From Seminavis robusta (Eukaryota > Bacillariophyta > Bacillariophyceae > Naviculales > Naviculaceae), in the NCBI GenBank assembly GCA_903772945.1, contig CAICTM010001265.1:1-32739 (forward strand): DNA of 32,739 nucleotides, read 5' to 3'. Below are positions 9,213 to 19,388 of the stretch, piece by piece (positions within the stretch are counted from its first letter, which is position 1; each line of letters opens with the position of its first letter). Below the pieces are notes generated by a model. The model was not told where the DNA came from. It made no database searches and saw only the letters and a list, made by a program, of their open reading frames with translations. Both the position numbers and the translations under genes were made by a program.

Positions 9213-11921
9213 TTACACGTACTTCTGTTTAGCACCAGAGCTTAACCGCAAAAACCGAAGCGTTGATAAGCCGAGGGAACCCACGATGATTTCCACTCCA
9301 AACCAACGCTCCATGTAGGTATGATTATTTCGCATGGTAAGGGCAAACAACACCTGGATGGATGCACTGATCCATGCCAAAGTGCTGAACAAGTTAAATG
9401 TTTGCAACATGGACAACCCAAAGGCGACCACAAGGCGAAGAGCAGGTACAATGTCTTCTTCGGCTGTCCGGTCCACCACAGCCGTCGCAAGGACGACAGT
9501 TGGCAGCACCCAACGAAGGCTCCTCAGCAGGCGTATGCAGATCTTGGCCTCCATTGACCGAAGCTCCTGCAAGCGGTGCTCCTTTTGTGACAGAGTCACT
9601 GCCGCCGTGTCCTGTTGCGGGACTTTGGGGATTACCTTCTGGGCCTTCTTTCTAGTTGAAGCGCCTCGTCCAACTTTTTCACCTTGTTGCTGTGGCGGAG
9701 GAACTGCAAACTGGGTAGGCGAGAAAGAAGCCATTTCAATCAGGTATTGATCCTTCAACATGGACCGGCAGATCAATGTCAGGACAATGCCCAGAATGAT
9801 ACCTGGAAAGAAGTGAGGCAGCCATACACATTGGTCCATGATCAAATCACTCATGACTGGCGTAAAGTAGATGACTGCGTAGCAGCCAGCAATCGATTGT
9901 CGTTCAACTGCTTCTTTCACTGCTTCTTGTATCATTCGCGATAGCAGTGACATTTGGAACTGTGCGGAGCGTCTTGCAAAGTCCATGCTGTTGTCAATCC
10001 AAACAAGCACCGAAGTCACGGTATTCCTTGACGTGGTAGTTCTGGTCGTTCCTGTTGTTTTCGATGATGTGGTTCCTGTTACTGTCGTGTGGGATACCGG
10101 TTTCGTTTTGGATGTTTTGGTTGCAGTTGTCGCAGGTCTCGTGATGGTGGTCCCTGTTGATGGCACAGTCGTTCGAGTGGGACTTTCCATTGAAGGGGGT
10201 GCTTCCTCCACCGCGACATGGGTCTTTCCAGTCTTGAGCACATCATTTTGGTGGAGTTGGGGTTCTCTGTTGTTTCGAGTACCTGTTCCTGTGGTCCCCT
10301 TTTTGGAGGATTTTTGCTTTCTCCCTGATCGTTTCTTCCTGGTCGATGTGGTGGTGGAGATGGCTGCAGCAACCTTTCTTGGTTCCACCGTCAAGTCTGC
10401 TACAATCGTAGGTGTGGTTGTGGTAGTGCTTGTCTTTTGCTGACCAACCAGATTGCTATTTTTGGTCCTGGCCGTTGTCACTGCAGCATCAAATGACTTT
10501 TTAGGTCCCGTGGGTGGTGGTTCCGTAGGCTTTGGAGCAATTCTTGGCTCCTTTGGTGGTTCCCGTGACTCTTTGGGTCCAACTTGTTGCCAACTATCTT
10601 CTTCTTCCAGCGCTTCTTCTTCGTCCTCTTCTGGTGGTTCGTCTTCTTCTTGTGAAGGTACTGGTGCTTCGCTGCGAGGTGGCAGGGACGGGATTGGTGC
10701 TGGTTGTGGTTTGGGTTCTTCGTCCTCAAACCGCAAACGTTGCGGGGGCGGCAAATGTTGGTACCCCGGCGGTGGTGCTACTACCGCCAAAGTGGAAAAG
10801 TGTGGTGGTTCTTGTGTTGCGGGTACTGGCAATGCTGTTTGTGACGGTGGGAACAAGAGAGGTTCATCTGTTTCAGGCAAAAATGTTTTGGACGGCTGGT
10901 GTTGCTGTTGTTCTACAAGAAAGGATGTTTCCGATGGTAGATAATGGACACTGAGTGGTACTGGTGAGTGCGAGCGGTGGGAATCATCCCGCTTGGCACT
11001 GCCACTAGACAAGGATGATGTGGTGGACTGCTGATCAATCAAAAAATCGTCGTCGTCGTGGTTGACCAAATTCTCATTATTGAGAGCACCTGGTTGTTGC
11101 TCATCGGGGAGTTCCAAAGGAAGGTTGATTAGACGATGTGTCGTGGAGGACGATCGGCGTCGAATAATCTTGGGTGGGCTATCTGGCTGCAACAAATGTT
11201 CAGGAAGAGCATGATCCGACGACCCAACTACATTTCGCAATGAGGAAGATAGCACAGAGACCATTTTGCGGACATCTTCGACTTCTTGCGCGGAAGGTGG
11301 CTTTTGTGGCTGTTGGTTTCCGCTGGTGGTGGTAACGGCTGTGGTTGTGCCGAGTGGTCCTGGTAGAGGAGACGTAAATTGCAGAGCTTGCAAATTCTTC
11401 AGGGGATCATGATCGGGTGCACGGTGTGGCAATTGGGCCACCAGATCACTGTTTTGACTGTTGCTTTGCTGCAAACTATTGCGGTAGGGAAAGAGTCCTG
11501 GATTGTGCAGCAAGTTGTTGGGTTCCTCCTGATTGCTGGTTGTTTGGAGTGTTTCCTCTAAAGTTGCTGCCAGCATCCAAGGCTCGGGAGTGCTGGTTGT
11601 TGCAAAGGGTTGTGGGGTTGGGTCAAACGGAATATTGCTAGCAGCATTGTTGGTACTCCAAAATGAATTGGGCTCTTCGTCCCTCAGTTCATCTGTTTCT
11701 GGTGGCAGATAGGGTCGAGTAGGTTGTGTCAGTGGAGGTGCGTCAGTCCATTGATAAGGAGTGGTTGTTGTTGCCGGGCCCATGCCCGGGGGATACGGTG
11801 GCTTTCGAGTTTCTGGTTCTGCTTCTTCTTGGTCTTCTTCTTGATCTGGATCCAAAATTCCACCTGGCAAGAAGAAGGAGTCCACCAATGCCGCCTCATC
11901 TGTGGCATCCAAGGTTGTCAT
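9213..11921 (-). CDS. Large disordered protein with C-terminal membrane domain
   Basis: A single-exon frame encodes 902 residues from ATG 11921; I recognise no family. Residues 1-640 are low complexity: an acidic and Pro-rich N-terminus, an Arg/Ser cluster (KIIRRRSSSTTHR, 251-263), a Glu-rich block (425-442), a basic block (527-541) and a Thr/Ser-rich stretch (about 583-637). The last 260 residues look folded and membrane-bound. There is an amphipathic helix (FQMSLLSRMIQEAVKEAVE, 655-673), then hydrophobic segments at about 678-696, 701-720, 801-817, 825-845, 846-863 and 873-892. No signal peptide is seen. The long frame across 2.7 kb and the coherent membrane end argue that it is a real gene. 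On the minus strand, CTAAC at 11945-11949 lies just upstream of the start codon, so a 5' UTR intron is possible. Function is unknown. Confidence 0.72.
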   Translation of the reverse strand: MTTLDATDEAALVDSFFLPGGILDPDQEEDQEEAEPETRKPPYPPGMGPATTTTPYQWTDAPPLTQPTRPYLPPETDELRDEEPNSFWSTNNAASNIPFDPTPQPFATTSTPEPWMLAATLEETLQTTSNQEEPNNLLHNPGLFPYRNSLQQSNSQNSDLVAQLPHRAPDHDPLKNLQALQFTSPLPGPLGTTTAVTTTSGNQQPQKPPSAQEVEDVRKMVSVLSSSLRNVVGSSDHALPEHLLQPDSPPKIIRRRSSSTTHRLINLPLELPDEQQPGALNNENLVNHDDDDFLIDQQSTTSSLSSGSAKRDDSHRSHSPVPLSVHYLPSETSFLVEQQQHQPSKTFLPETDEPLLFPPSQTALPVPATQEPPHFSTLAVVAPPPGYQHLPPPQRLRFEDEEPKPQPAPIPSLPPRSEAPVPSQEEDEPPEEDEEEALEEEDSWQQVGPKESREPPKEPRIAPKPTEPPPTGPKKSFDAAVTTARTKNSNLVGQQKTSTTTTTPTIVADLTVEPRKVAAAISTTTSTRKKRSGRKQKSSKKGTTGTGTRNNREPQLHQNDVLKTGKTHVAVEEAPPSMESPTRTTVPSTGTTITRPATTATKTSKTKPVSHTTVTGTTSSKTTGTTRTTTSRNTVTSVLVWIDNSMDFARRSAQFQMSLLSRMIQEAVKEAVERQSIAGCYAVIYFTPVMSDLIMDQCVWLPHFFPGIILGIVLTLICRSMLKDQYLIEMASFSPTQFAVPPPQQQGEKVGRGASTRKKAQKVIPKVPQQDTAAVTLSQKEHRLQELRSMEAKICIRLLRSLRWVLPTVVLATAVVDRTAEEDIVPALRLVVAFGLSMLQTFNLFSTLAWISASIQVLFALTMRNNHTYMERWFGVEIIVGSLGLSTLRFLRLSSGAKQKYV

Positions 11922-14206
11922 GGTGATATCTTGTAGAATAAATGGTTAGATAAATGAATGATCTCACTGAAAGATTTGACAGCCAAAATTTGCAATCGAC
12001 TGATCAGATCCACTTTCCTGTCTTGATTGGCGGTTGGTTGGTTTCCTCGATTTGTTGGGTAGCTTTCTCAATAATATCCAAGATGAAGTGTTCGGCATTG
12101 ACAAGTACCGGCAGACTCTGTGCTGGATCTCAAGTAAGAAAGAAGAAATCGTCGCTACCGACTGCCGAAGCTATCTTACCAGCTACTATGATAGTACACA
12201 AACAGCAGACAAGCTCTAACCTCCGGGGTCAGCCCTTTTGCCACAGCAACAAAACTCAAGAGATCGCTGAAGCTTATTATTACGAGCTACTAAAAGTACC
12301 CAACAGCCGATGATGTGAACAGCATCAACATGTGTCTTTTACTGCCATTTGCATGTGTCATTTGCTTTATGCCGAATAAAAGGGCCAATAAGAATCGAGG
12401 AACAAGCGCACGCGCGTGTTGAGCCCGCCACAATAATGGCTATTTTAATACAGCAGAGCCGCTTGAAACAGCAGTCCAAAGAGGAGGAAGAAGATCTCAG
12501 GCTTGCACCTTTGCACCTCCACGCTGCCAATCCACGATCCCGTCAAGCTTGGGAGGCAGCGCAAGCAGTGAAATTGCGAATGGCCGTCAGAGACAAGGGC
12601 AGGCATGTAGCAGCATACCGTATTCCGCCGAGGTAGCTGGTAGCTTAATTACATCTGATAGCTGACAAAGTCTCTCATCATCACCAACCAGCGGTACTCC
12701 TCGAGTACACGATTGAGAAAGTCGTCTTACAGCCCCGTAATGTCAGCACCACCTGGAGCGTCAATGATAACTTTTACGTACTGATAGCCATCCAGCACTC
12801 AGCTTCACTAACGACCGCTAAATAATCCACAGCGTAGCTCTGTTCGAGTGTCATTTTCTGGTGTCCGAGGCAAAGAAAGGCTGTTTGCTGGCTAGAGCTC
12901 CTGCTAGGATTGCTTGTCCCTACGCACCGATTTATCCCCGGTGCTGCTCTCTTCCTACCTTGTGTTCAATTTCCCCCCTTTTCACTGATTCTATGCTTGC
13001 TCGAGAGTTTGTTATACGAGTACTTGGTTTACCAGATCTACAAGAAAAACCTGTGCAGTATCAACCATTGCAAAATTCGAAGGCAAGTAGAATTGATTGT
13101 CCCAGCCATCATATTGCTTGCGCAATACGGTATCAGTAGTATTTTACTGTGGGCCCTACCGTGCTATTATTCTTGCCAGCGTTCGTGGCACAGCTGTTTG
13201 CATGCTCGTGCTGGGAGCAGCGCCGACAAAGACGGAAAGCAATCCGAACTTGAGCTCCAGGGGCAGACAACTTTGTTCCACGACACGGTCCATGAAGCAA
13301 GCAGTCTAGTGCCACCTCTCTTTGCAGCTTGTGTCGCGGCTTCTAGCATGCTGCTCAAGCAATCTGCCGGGCTACCGGTACTCAGGCAGCAAATTGTTCA
13401 GTTGGCTGGTACCGTACCAAGACAAAGAACGGAGGATCATCTCGTAGGCTTGGTGCATGGCTGGCTGCCACTTGCGCCCTCTGCTCGAGCTGCCTCTTTG
13501 CTCCCACCATGGAGCAACAGACCCTCCCATCACTCAAGTCGAGTCGAGAGGAGGGAGAAGCTGTATTGTCGATACTTTGCAGAACAGGCAGCCAGGCATT
13601 CCGCTTCACCAGCCAGCAAGGCCAATGACTTCCTCGTTTCAGATGTGGCGACAGGTTCGCCGTGTGAGTGTGTTCAGGGACGCCAGTTAGACTTGCTATG
13701 ATAGTTGATTGATGGCTTATCCTCCGCGACTACGAGGACACTAGCAAGCTAGCGAGTTGCTCCCAAATTTGTGCCTACTTGCTTCCCTAGCCAGCCAGCT
13801 TGTTGGATCTTTTGGGAGGATACAAGCAATGTTTCTCAAAATAGCTAATAACTCAGCCCCGAGCCACATAGACAGTCCTGGATAATCCAGGAGCGAATGA
13901 ATCAGTGACAATCGCCTGAGTCGAGTCAACACTTGCCTTCGGAACGTTCTGCAGTTGTTCGCACCGGTAGCTGTTGGGCTAGCCCATGGTCAACACCATC
14001 TCTATCTAAGCTAAGGCGTCTAGTCGGTTGGTCTGATGCGTACATGTATGTAGTTGGAAAAAGCCAAACAATTGACAATCACATTACAATTAGAAAAAAG
14101 TAACTAGTTTCTCGTTTCGTTTTTGGAATCGAATCGCTACAACAGAAGGCGTTCCCACACACCTACACACACACAAGTATAGTTTGTCGTGTTGTCATGT
14201 CATGTA
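11922..14206. other. Long gene-poor stretch
   Basis: No gene is supported in 2.3 kb. A plus-strand frame of 263 codons runs from 12910 to 13701, but it begins at TTG, has its first in-frame ATG only at 13348, and shows no domain. One TACCGGTA palindrome is present near 13374. The right end should hold the 3' UTR of the hydroxylase-family gene. Confidence 0.4.
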
Positions 14207-15289
14207 TCATACATGCGGGTTGAACAATTTGGGCGCCAGATCTCTGGGATCTCGGTATGTTCCTGCGACGATATCAAACCACATGAATAAATGTCCGTAA
14301 TTGTACTTGAAGATACTGTGATGAACATGATGATCGGCAGGAGTTCCAAATCCCAATCGTTTGAACAATCCATCCCATGGCAATACGTATTCGGAATGGA
14401 GCATGGTCAACCAGCACGAGTACGTCGATCCAAACGCCATGTACGTCCAAACATTGCACGTCCGCATGACATTGGATGTCAGATAGAGTGGTGTGAGGAT
14501 CATGAGAATGGTATCGGCGAGCGATCCATTAAAGGCATCAAACATTTTGGGATTGATGAATCGATGATGGGGTTTGTGTGACAATTGGTAGAGTCGCGGT
14601 GAGAGTGCGTGTTCGAGTCGATGCATAATGAATTGGAAACCATCTTGCAAGACCAAACAGAGAAATGTCTCTCTCCATTGAATGCCTCCTTCAAAACTGT
14701 AGTAGGAATTGGGCATGAGTTTGAACATCCACATGGACGCCAAGTAGATCCCCAACAAGACGAATCCTTCGGGTTGAAAGAGATGCGCCTTGACGGCCTC
14801 CATAAACTCATAGTCATTTGCCAAGAGGCGTCGTTGAATCAGCGGTGGTTCTTGGCCGCGCACGGCAGACAAGTAGCCAAACTTGTACAGATAGGCAAAC
14901 CCAATGACAAAGGCATTACCAATGGCCACAGCCACAAAGCCTAGAAACAGCCCGAGTGGTTTGGGACGTTCGCTTGGATTCATGGGATTGTACTCGTACC
15001 ATTCGGCTGGAAATAAATCTTGATAGGAAATAGGACTCCAGCTAGATGACAGCAGTAGAGGAAGAGACACTATCAGAGGCCACACCAACATGCCCAACCA
15101 CGGAATGATCATCTTGACGGCTTCCTCTCGATTGTTGGGCAGATGCGACACCACATCATTCAACAGTGACAGCAGAGCCAGTCGCTCTTCCTCCGCGTTT
15201 TGTTGTTGTTGCTGTTGTTGGAGCGATGCTGCTGCTCTTGTTGGTGCTGCTGTAGTTGACGATGCCATGGTTGGTTGTTTGCTCATCAT
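14207..15289 (-). CDS. Fatty acid hydroxylase / sterol desaturase superfamily membrane enzyme
   Basis: The protein has 360 residues from ATG 15289; the codon before it is GTG. A Ser/Thr/Ala and poly-Gln N-terminus (to about 35) is followed by hydrophobic segments at about 61-81, 112-135, 174-192 and 205-220. The superfamily's histidine boxes, which hold a di-iron centre, are all present: HRLEH (223-227), HKPHH (238-242) and DHHVHH (319-324). An extra conserved-type His lies in MLHSEY (about 297). Enzymes of this class (C-4 sterol methyl oxidase, C-5 sterol desaturase, fatty acid and carotenoid hydroxylases) work in the ER or plastid membrane with O2 and an electron donor. The substrate cannot be decided from sequence alone. 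It is single-exon, with no close coding neighbour. Confidence 0.9.
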   Translation of the reverse strand: MMSKQPTMASSTTAAPTRAAASLQQQQQQQNAEEERLALLSLLNDVVSHLPNNREEAVKMIIPWLGMLVWPLIVSLPLLLSSSWSPISYQDLFPAEWYEYNPMNPSERPKPLGLFLGFVAVAIGNAFVIGFAYLYKFGYLSAVRGQEPPLIQRRLLANDYEFMEAVKAHLFQPEGFVLLGIYLASMWMFKLMPNSYYSFEGGIQWRETFLCLVLQDGFQFIMHRLEHALSPRLYQLSHKPHHRFINPKMFDAFNGSLADTILMILTPLYLTSNVMRTCNVWTYMAFGSTYSCWLTMLHSEYVLPWDGLFKRLGFGTPADHHVHHSIFKYNYGHLFMWFDIVAGTYRDPRDLAPKLFNPHV

Positions 15290-17328
15290 CACCAGTCACT
15301 GGTTTGAATGGATTGCCTTCTTTTTTTTGGTTTGGATTTTCGACTCCAAATTGTTTTGTGAAAGACGTGGCTTGAAAGAAAGAATGCGGCACCGGCAGCA
15401 CCACAGCAACAATGCTCCATGCTCCTGCTTGGTGTTCGATTTTCTTCTCATTTCACATCCAGGAGCGCCGCGTGCCGTTTAGAGAAAACCGCAATGGATG
15501 CGAAGGTCGGTTGTCACTCTCTCTATTACGGTAGTAGAGCGAGCCGGCCGATGTCGCCGTCCAACGCATGGACGAAAAAATCCACCTCAAATCATAACAA
15601 GAGGAAGATGGGGTATCGTTCTACTGTATCAAATCACGGACCCTGGCAAGGAAGGAGACACGGCACAAAAGCTAACACAACAAACAACAGATAAATACTT
15701 TGTTGATACTAGTATCTACGAAAACCAGGCTGTTCGACGGTAGCTAGATAGATAGATACCTTGAAACTAGCCAGAGCATGTGGGCATTGATTGAATGATT
15801 CCACTTCTTGCTGCAAACAAGTTGTACAGGTAGCTTCCACAACTAACTACTAGTATCAAAACACTTTTGTTGGTTCCATCATCTGAACGAGCAGCCATGA
15901 TGATGTTAGCAGGTCTTGAAATAGCACAGCTCTGTAGATTGGAGTTGCCTTTTTAGCTTGCAAACAAGGGGAACAATGATGGTCAAAAGGTCTACCTGGT
16001 ACCCCATCCACCTTTCAAAAGGGATAAACACCTCCACTTTGGGTTTTGCTATGGGCTGAAACTATCAAAAAATTAGTTGCCGGCTTCCGGTTGACATAGA
16101 CAAGTGGGTGAGTTAGCTAAAGAACTTTGGAGAAGTGAAGGCTTTGAGACCATGACTCGACTCTCGTGGAAAGAAGATGGCCAAGACAACACGTTTTACA
16201 GCCACATGCACATCAAGCAAGCAAGAAGCAACTTTCCAACAAAACGTGCCACGATCAGAGTAGCCACGAGCTCGGGCTGTACTAGCTTAGTATGGCTGTA
16301 GAGTATTGTACAATCAAAGCGAATTCCTGGTGTCGGACCCGCGAGATTGTACCGGTACGTGTTGCTAACTTGAACCACTTTTAGCATTTATCCGAAGCTA
16401 TCAATTTGCTTTGCCTTCATTAGTTTTACGTGCAGGTTCCTATGCTGGCTTCTGTTCTTTGGACAACAATCAGTACACCATGTACCATGTACGAAGAAGG
16501 GCCCTGCTTTTGCTTGATGCATTCTCAAAGTGTAGCGTCGCGACCAGGCAAAGCCAGAAGCACGAATGCTTGAATCAGAATCATTCGCTTCGTCAGAGCA
16601 TAGCAGGGCTTGCCTTCATCCTGTGCTGTCTAGACCTTGTAGATTTGGTTTTTGCCGCCTCCAGCCAAACATACCGGTATGCATACAAGGAGTTTTCATC
16701 ATCTTCGCATTCGTTGCCCGCCGCGTGGACGCTTGGTAGCTTCGGCGCTTTTCCTTGGGCTGTTTTCGTTGATCCGGAGGCTATCCTTATAGACTAGCTA
16801 GCTAGGATAGTATCGGTATCCATGTCTGCATCCCGGACCGAAATAGTACCCTTAGGCCTACAAAAGCCCCCAATTCTAAGTACCCCGTACAGTGTTTTTG
16901 CAACTGTCAGTATGCAATATACAATGACATCGTTCGCGAAAGTTTGCCAGCCTGTGTGTTATTCTAAAGAAGGGTTGTTGCACGCGAATCATGTGACGGG
17001 TTGTCGTCTCGTGCTCGCGGGTAGCACATGAACCGGCACAACACATGACTCTGAAACTCGAGCAGTCTCTTCGGTGAAGGCTATCTCCTTGGCAGACTGA
17101 ACGTAAATTTTTGGCGGAGACGATATCGTGCTGCTAAACGAGAGCTACGCAATGGAATGGGCTGCGCCTCTTTACTTCTTTGTCGTGTTATTACTTGTTA
17201 CCTATGCACACGAACGAATACGACGAAAACTAAAATGTACAATTTCCATGAACTCCACCACTTGGCATCGCACTTGACCCCCACCTTCACGTTGTCTCTC
17301 TGCCGTACATGTAGTACAAATAATATAT
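15290..17328. other. Long gene-poor stretch
   Basis: About 2 kb contain no supported gene. It includes TACCGGTA palindromes near 16350 and 16674, an overlapping CTAGCTAG run near 16795 and a TAGATAGATAGATA microsatellite near 15745. Frames of 60-130 codons are present but start at TTG or lack motifs. Confidence 0.4.
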
Positions 17329-18373
17329 TCATGCGTTCTTCTGGGATCGCCTTCGATGAACCAAAACGTGTAACATTGCGGTTGCCATGGCGCACAGAGC
17401 CAAAGGCGCGCGGGAAGCACCAAACATAGTTTCGGCTGCCAAACAGGCTCCGGTGAGCAACGAGATGACACCAAAGGCCATCATCTGGACCATGGAAGAT
17501 TGCTCGTTGACCCAGAGATTGACCCACACGGAAAAGGCAGCATAGAATGGCATACCCTCACTGGTGTAATAGTCAGTACTGCAGTATCGACCTGAAACAC
17601 CCAGGCATAGCAATCTAAGAGGAGCAATACCCATGTGTACGTAGTCGTGCTGGGAGATACCCAAACTGGCACCGTTCTGTAGCTTGACATCGTTGTGGCC
17701 GTGCTGGAGGGAAATGTAGGAGGATGCCACAATGCCATCGACCACCAAGGTTCCTTCTTCTGTAAACGGAGCATACAGTCCCTCTCGTTGGATAGAATCA
17801 ATCTTGGCAATCGTATGAGAAGACTGAGGATTATTTCCTCTCAACACATCTCCCACCTGCAAAGAATCAGCTCGCACGGGGTCATTGTTGTCAGCTTCAA
17901 ACACCAGATGTTCAGGTGTCATCTCGAGCACGGTTCCCTCCTTGGTGTGAAACTGAAGGAATCGAGCCTCGGTGGTGGGATCCCAATGTCCAAAGCTGTA
18001 GACCGGTTGATATTCATTGCTGGCAGTCAGGATCTTGTCTCCCACTTGCAAATCCTTCATGGCCACGGGTCCCTTGTTTTCCACTTGTACAGTGGAGACT
18101 TGTGAAAAGCAGCCAAAGCCAAAAATCTCTCCTAGGTCAATATCCTGCCTCGGTTCGGCATCTTGCAACTGTCGTTCCTAATGAATTCAACGTTGCAAAA
18201 AGACGGTCAGAACGAACCATACAGAGTAGAAAGAAGAATGCTAATCACTTATTTGTCAACCAACTCACTTCTTCGTTGCCATGACGAGCAACACCTTTCA
18301 GTCCTCGTGGTTCTGGAGTGGCGGCAGATGCCAAGAGAGGCATTGCTGAAGCAAGGAGATAACAGATCTTCAT
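17329..18373 (-). CDS. Secreted Hedgehog-type Hint/Hog protein 2 (two exons)
   Basis: Exon 1 (18373-18269) encodes a signal peptide (MKICYLLASAMPLLASA) and ends GNEE before GTGAGT. Exon 2 starts at 18177 after TAG, or at 18168 after CAG; both are in frame. The product is 317 or 314 residues. The Hint domain begins GFGCFSQVSTVQVENKG with Cys58, the same Gly-Cys-Phe as the Hedgehog self-cleavage site. It keeps KDLQVGDKILTA, Thr122-x-x-His125 (TPEHLVF) and GLYAPFTEEGTLVVDGIVAS. The later Hog-like part (DYVHMGIAPLRLLCLG) and C-terminal hydrophobic segments match the paralogue at 4444-5487. The EF-hand loop of that paralogue has decayed here to DIDLGEIF. Intron position, signal peptide and domain order are shared, so the two arose by duplication. 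The fragment upstream of Cys58 is only about 40 residues after signal cleavage. Confidence 0.87.
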
Positions 18374-18429
18374 GGCTGTGGACTACGATACGGTATCAGA
18401 TCGAGGAAAAATAGTGAAGCCTTGCACGT

Positions 18430-18473
18430 GGTCTGTTGTGTTGTTGTTGTTGTTGTGTTGGTTGTTGGTTGGT
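18430..18473. repeat. GTT/GGTT-rich microsatellite in the Hint/Hog 2 leader
   Basis: Tandem GTT units followed by TTGGTTGTTGG occur 57-100 bases upstream of the Hint/Hog 2 start. Read on the gene's strand this is a CAA/CCAA-rich leader, so it is probably transcribed 5' UTR. Confidence 0.7.
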
Positions 18474-18624
18474 GATTGAAAAAAAACCTCCTCGGCTGCT
18501 AGTAGAGTTACCAGCACAAGTGATCTATCCAAGCACTTCTTACAACGAGATCAAGATGGACTTTGGTACGACGAGCTAGACAAAAAGTGAGCGCAATTCC
18601 AAAACGTCCGCGACTTAACAATTT

Positions 18625-18652
18625 AAAAAGTGCCGGTCGTGGCGCACTTTTT
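18625..18652. repeat. Perfect 9-bp inverted repeat
   Basis: AAAAAGTGC at 18625-18633 is matched by GCACTTTTT at 18644-18652, with a 10-base loop. It lies about 250 bp upstream of the Hint/Hog 2 start codon. It could be a hairpin or a paired factor-binding site; nothing else identifies it. Confidence 0.6.
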
Positions 18653-19006
18653 TCAGACCTTCCTCTTGGCGCTGTCCTAAATATTTCTCAAACCTATCAA
18701 AAGGCTTAAGTTTCAGCGAGAGTTCACATACGGGGCCGCATAATCTTTTGGCCGAATTTGTGAACCAAAGACATATCCAGGCATGCGAGAGAAGTGAGAT
18801 GCCAAGATGAGGTACACTCGTACCAGTAGCTTCACGAAACCATGGCTTTTACATACCGGTACAGCGGTTTCTACCCTCCGCAGTAAGTAAAAGGACTGTC
18901 ATTGGGGGCCAATGCTGCTACAGTCAACATTCAGATATATATACAGGGGGGGATTCAGGAATCCAGTAAATATAATAGTGTGTCTAAATATAGAGCGTTA
19001 CTGCTA

Positions 19007-19388
19007 CTAACCACTAGTAAAGAACGAGTGGAGAGTGCCATCACGTTTGCGTTTGCCGGCCCTTGTCGCCCTGGCAAACCTATCAAGATGCACAGTAGCA
19101 GCTTGGTTGATACCCAAGCTGGAGGCACTTTCGGACAGCTTATTGAGCGCCTCTTCAGCTTCGGCAAATGAGGCAAACGCATCGGCAGGTTCCGGGTCAA
19201 CGTCCATCGGTTCAGGCTCCTCGTTGTTGGCGCAGATCCATGTACGCAACAAGCCTCTTCTCCAACTCCGGATACTTTGGCGCAACATGTCGCTTGGATT
19301 TGTCCCTACCAACCAAAGTCTTGCTGTCGTATTGCTTCAGGTCTTCAGGTAACGACCAAAACTCTGCTGTTCCGACTGCGTTCCTGAT
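19007..19388 (-). mobile_element. Remnant of a pogo/CENP-B-type DDE transposase
   Basis: Two transposase-like pieces lie end to end in different frames. The upstream piece (19388-19212, TGA at 19212-19214) is not ATG-initiated. It contains EFWSLPEDLKQYDSKT and KYPELEKRLVAYMDLRQQRG, the pattern of the second helix-turn-helix of CENP-B/pogo proteins (P-x-L-E-x-x-L ... R-x-x-G). The downstream piece, ending at 19007, is an acidic segment (EEPEPMDVDPEPADAF) followed by a basic tail with GTLHSFFTSG. Such PCNA-binding-like L-x-x-FF tails are typical at the C-terminus of these transposases. The whole DDE catalytic core is missing between them, so this is an internally deleted, inactive copy. Flanks are AT-rich, with a G-run on each side (18946-18952 and about 19408-19416). 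They are direct rather than inverted, and I could not define terminal inverted repeats. Confidence 0.55.

Larger units (their letters stand above)
18374..19006. other. Upstream region of Hint/Hog gene 2
   Basis: No gene was seen. It contains a GTT-rich microsatellite, a perfect 9-bp inverted repeat and a TACCGGTA palindrome near 18857. It presumably includes the Hint/Hog 2 promoter. The right end becomes AT-rich near the transposase remnant. Confidence 0.45.

Noticed and set aside
9985..10443. Plus-strand frame with long Val-rich hydrophobic runs
   Set aside because: It is the antisense of the Thr-rich repeats of the 902-residue protein; Thr codons read as Val-rich on the other strand.
11954..12313. 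A 119-codon plus-strand frame divergent from the 902-residue gene
   Set aside because: It has no recognisable motif, and part of it coincides with a possible 5' UTR intron of the minus-strand gene.
12910..13701. A 263-codon plus-strand open frame with hydrophobic N-terminal half
   Set aside because: It begins at TTG, has no in-frame ATG until 13348, shows no domain and lies in a gene-poor region full of overlapping frames. Length alone makes it mildly notable but not a supported gene.
16411..16797. A 128-codon plus-strand frame
   Set aside because: It starts at TTG, its composition is not protein-like, and it ends in a CTAGCTAG run that supplies stops by itself.
4444..18373. The two Hint proteins as inteins
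   Set aside because: There is no C-terminal His-Asn splice junction and no host protein sequence following. The order and the Hog-like extension match the Hedgehog type instead.
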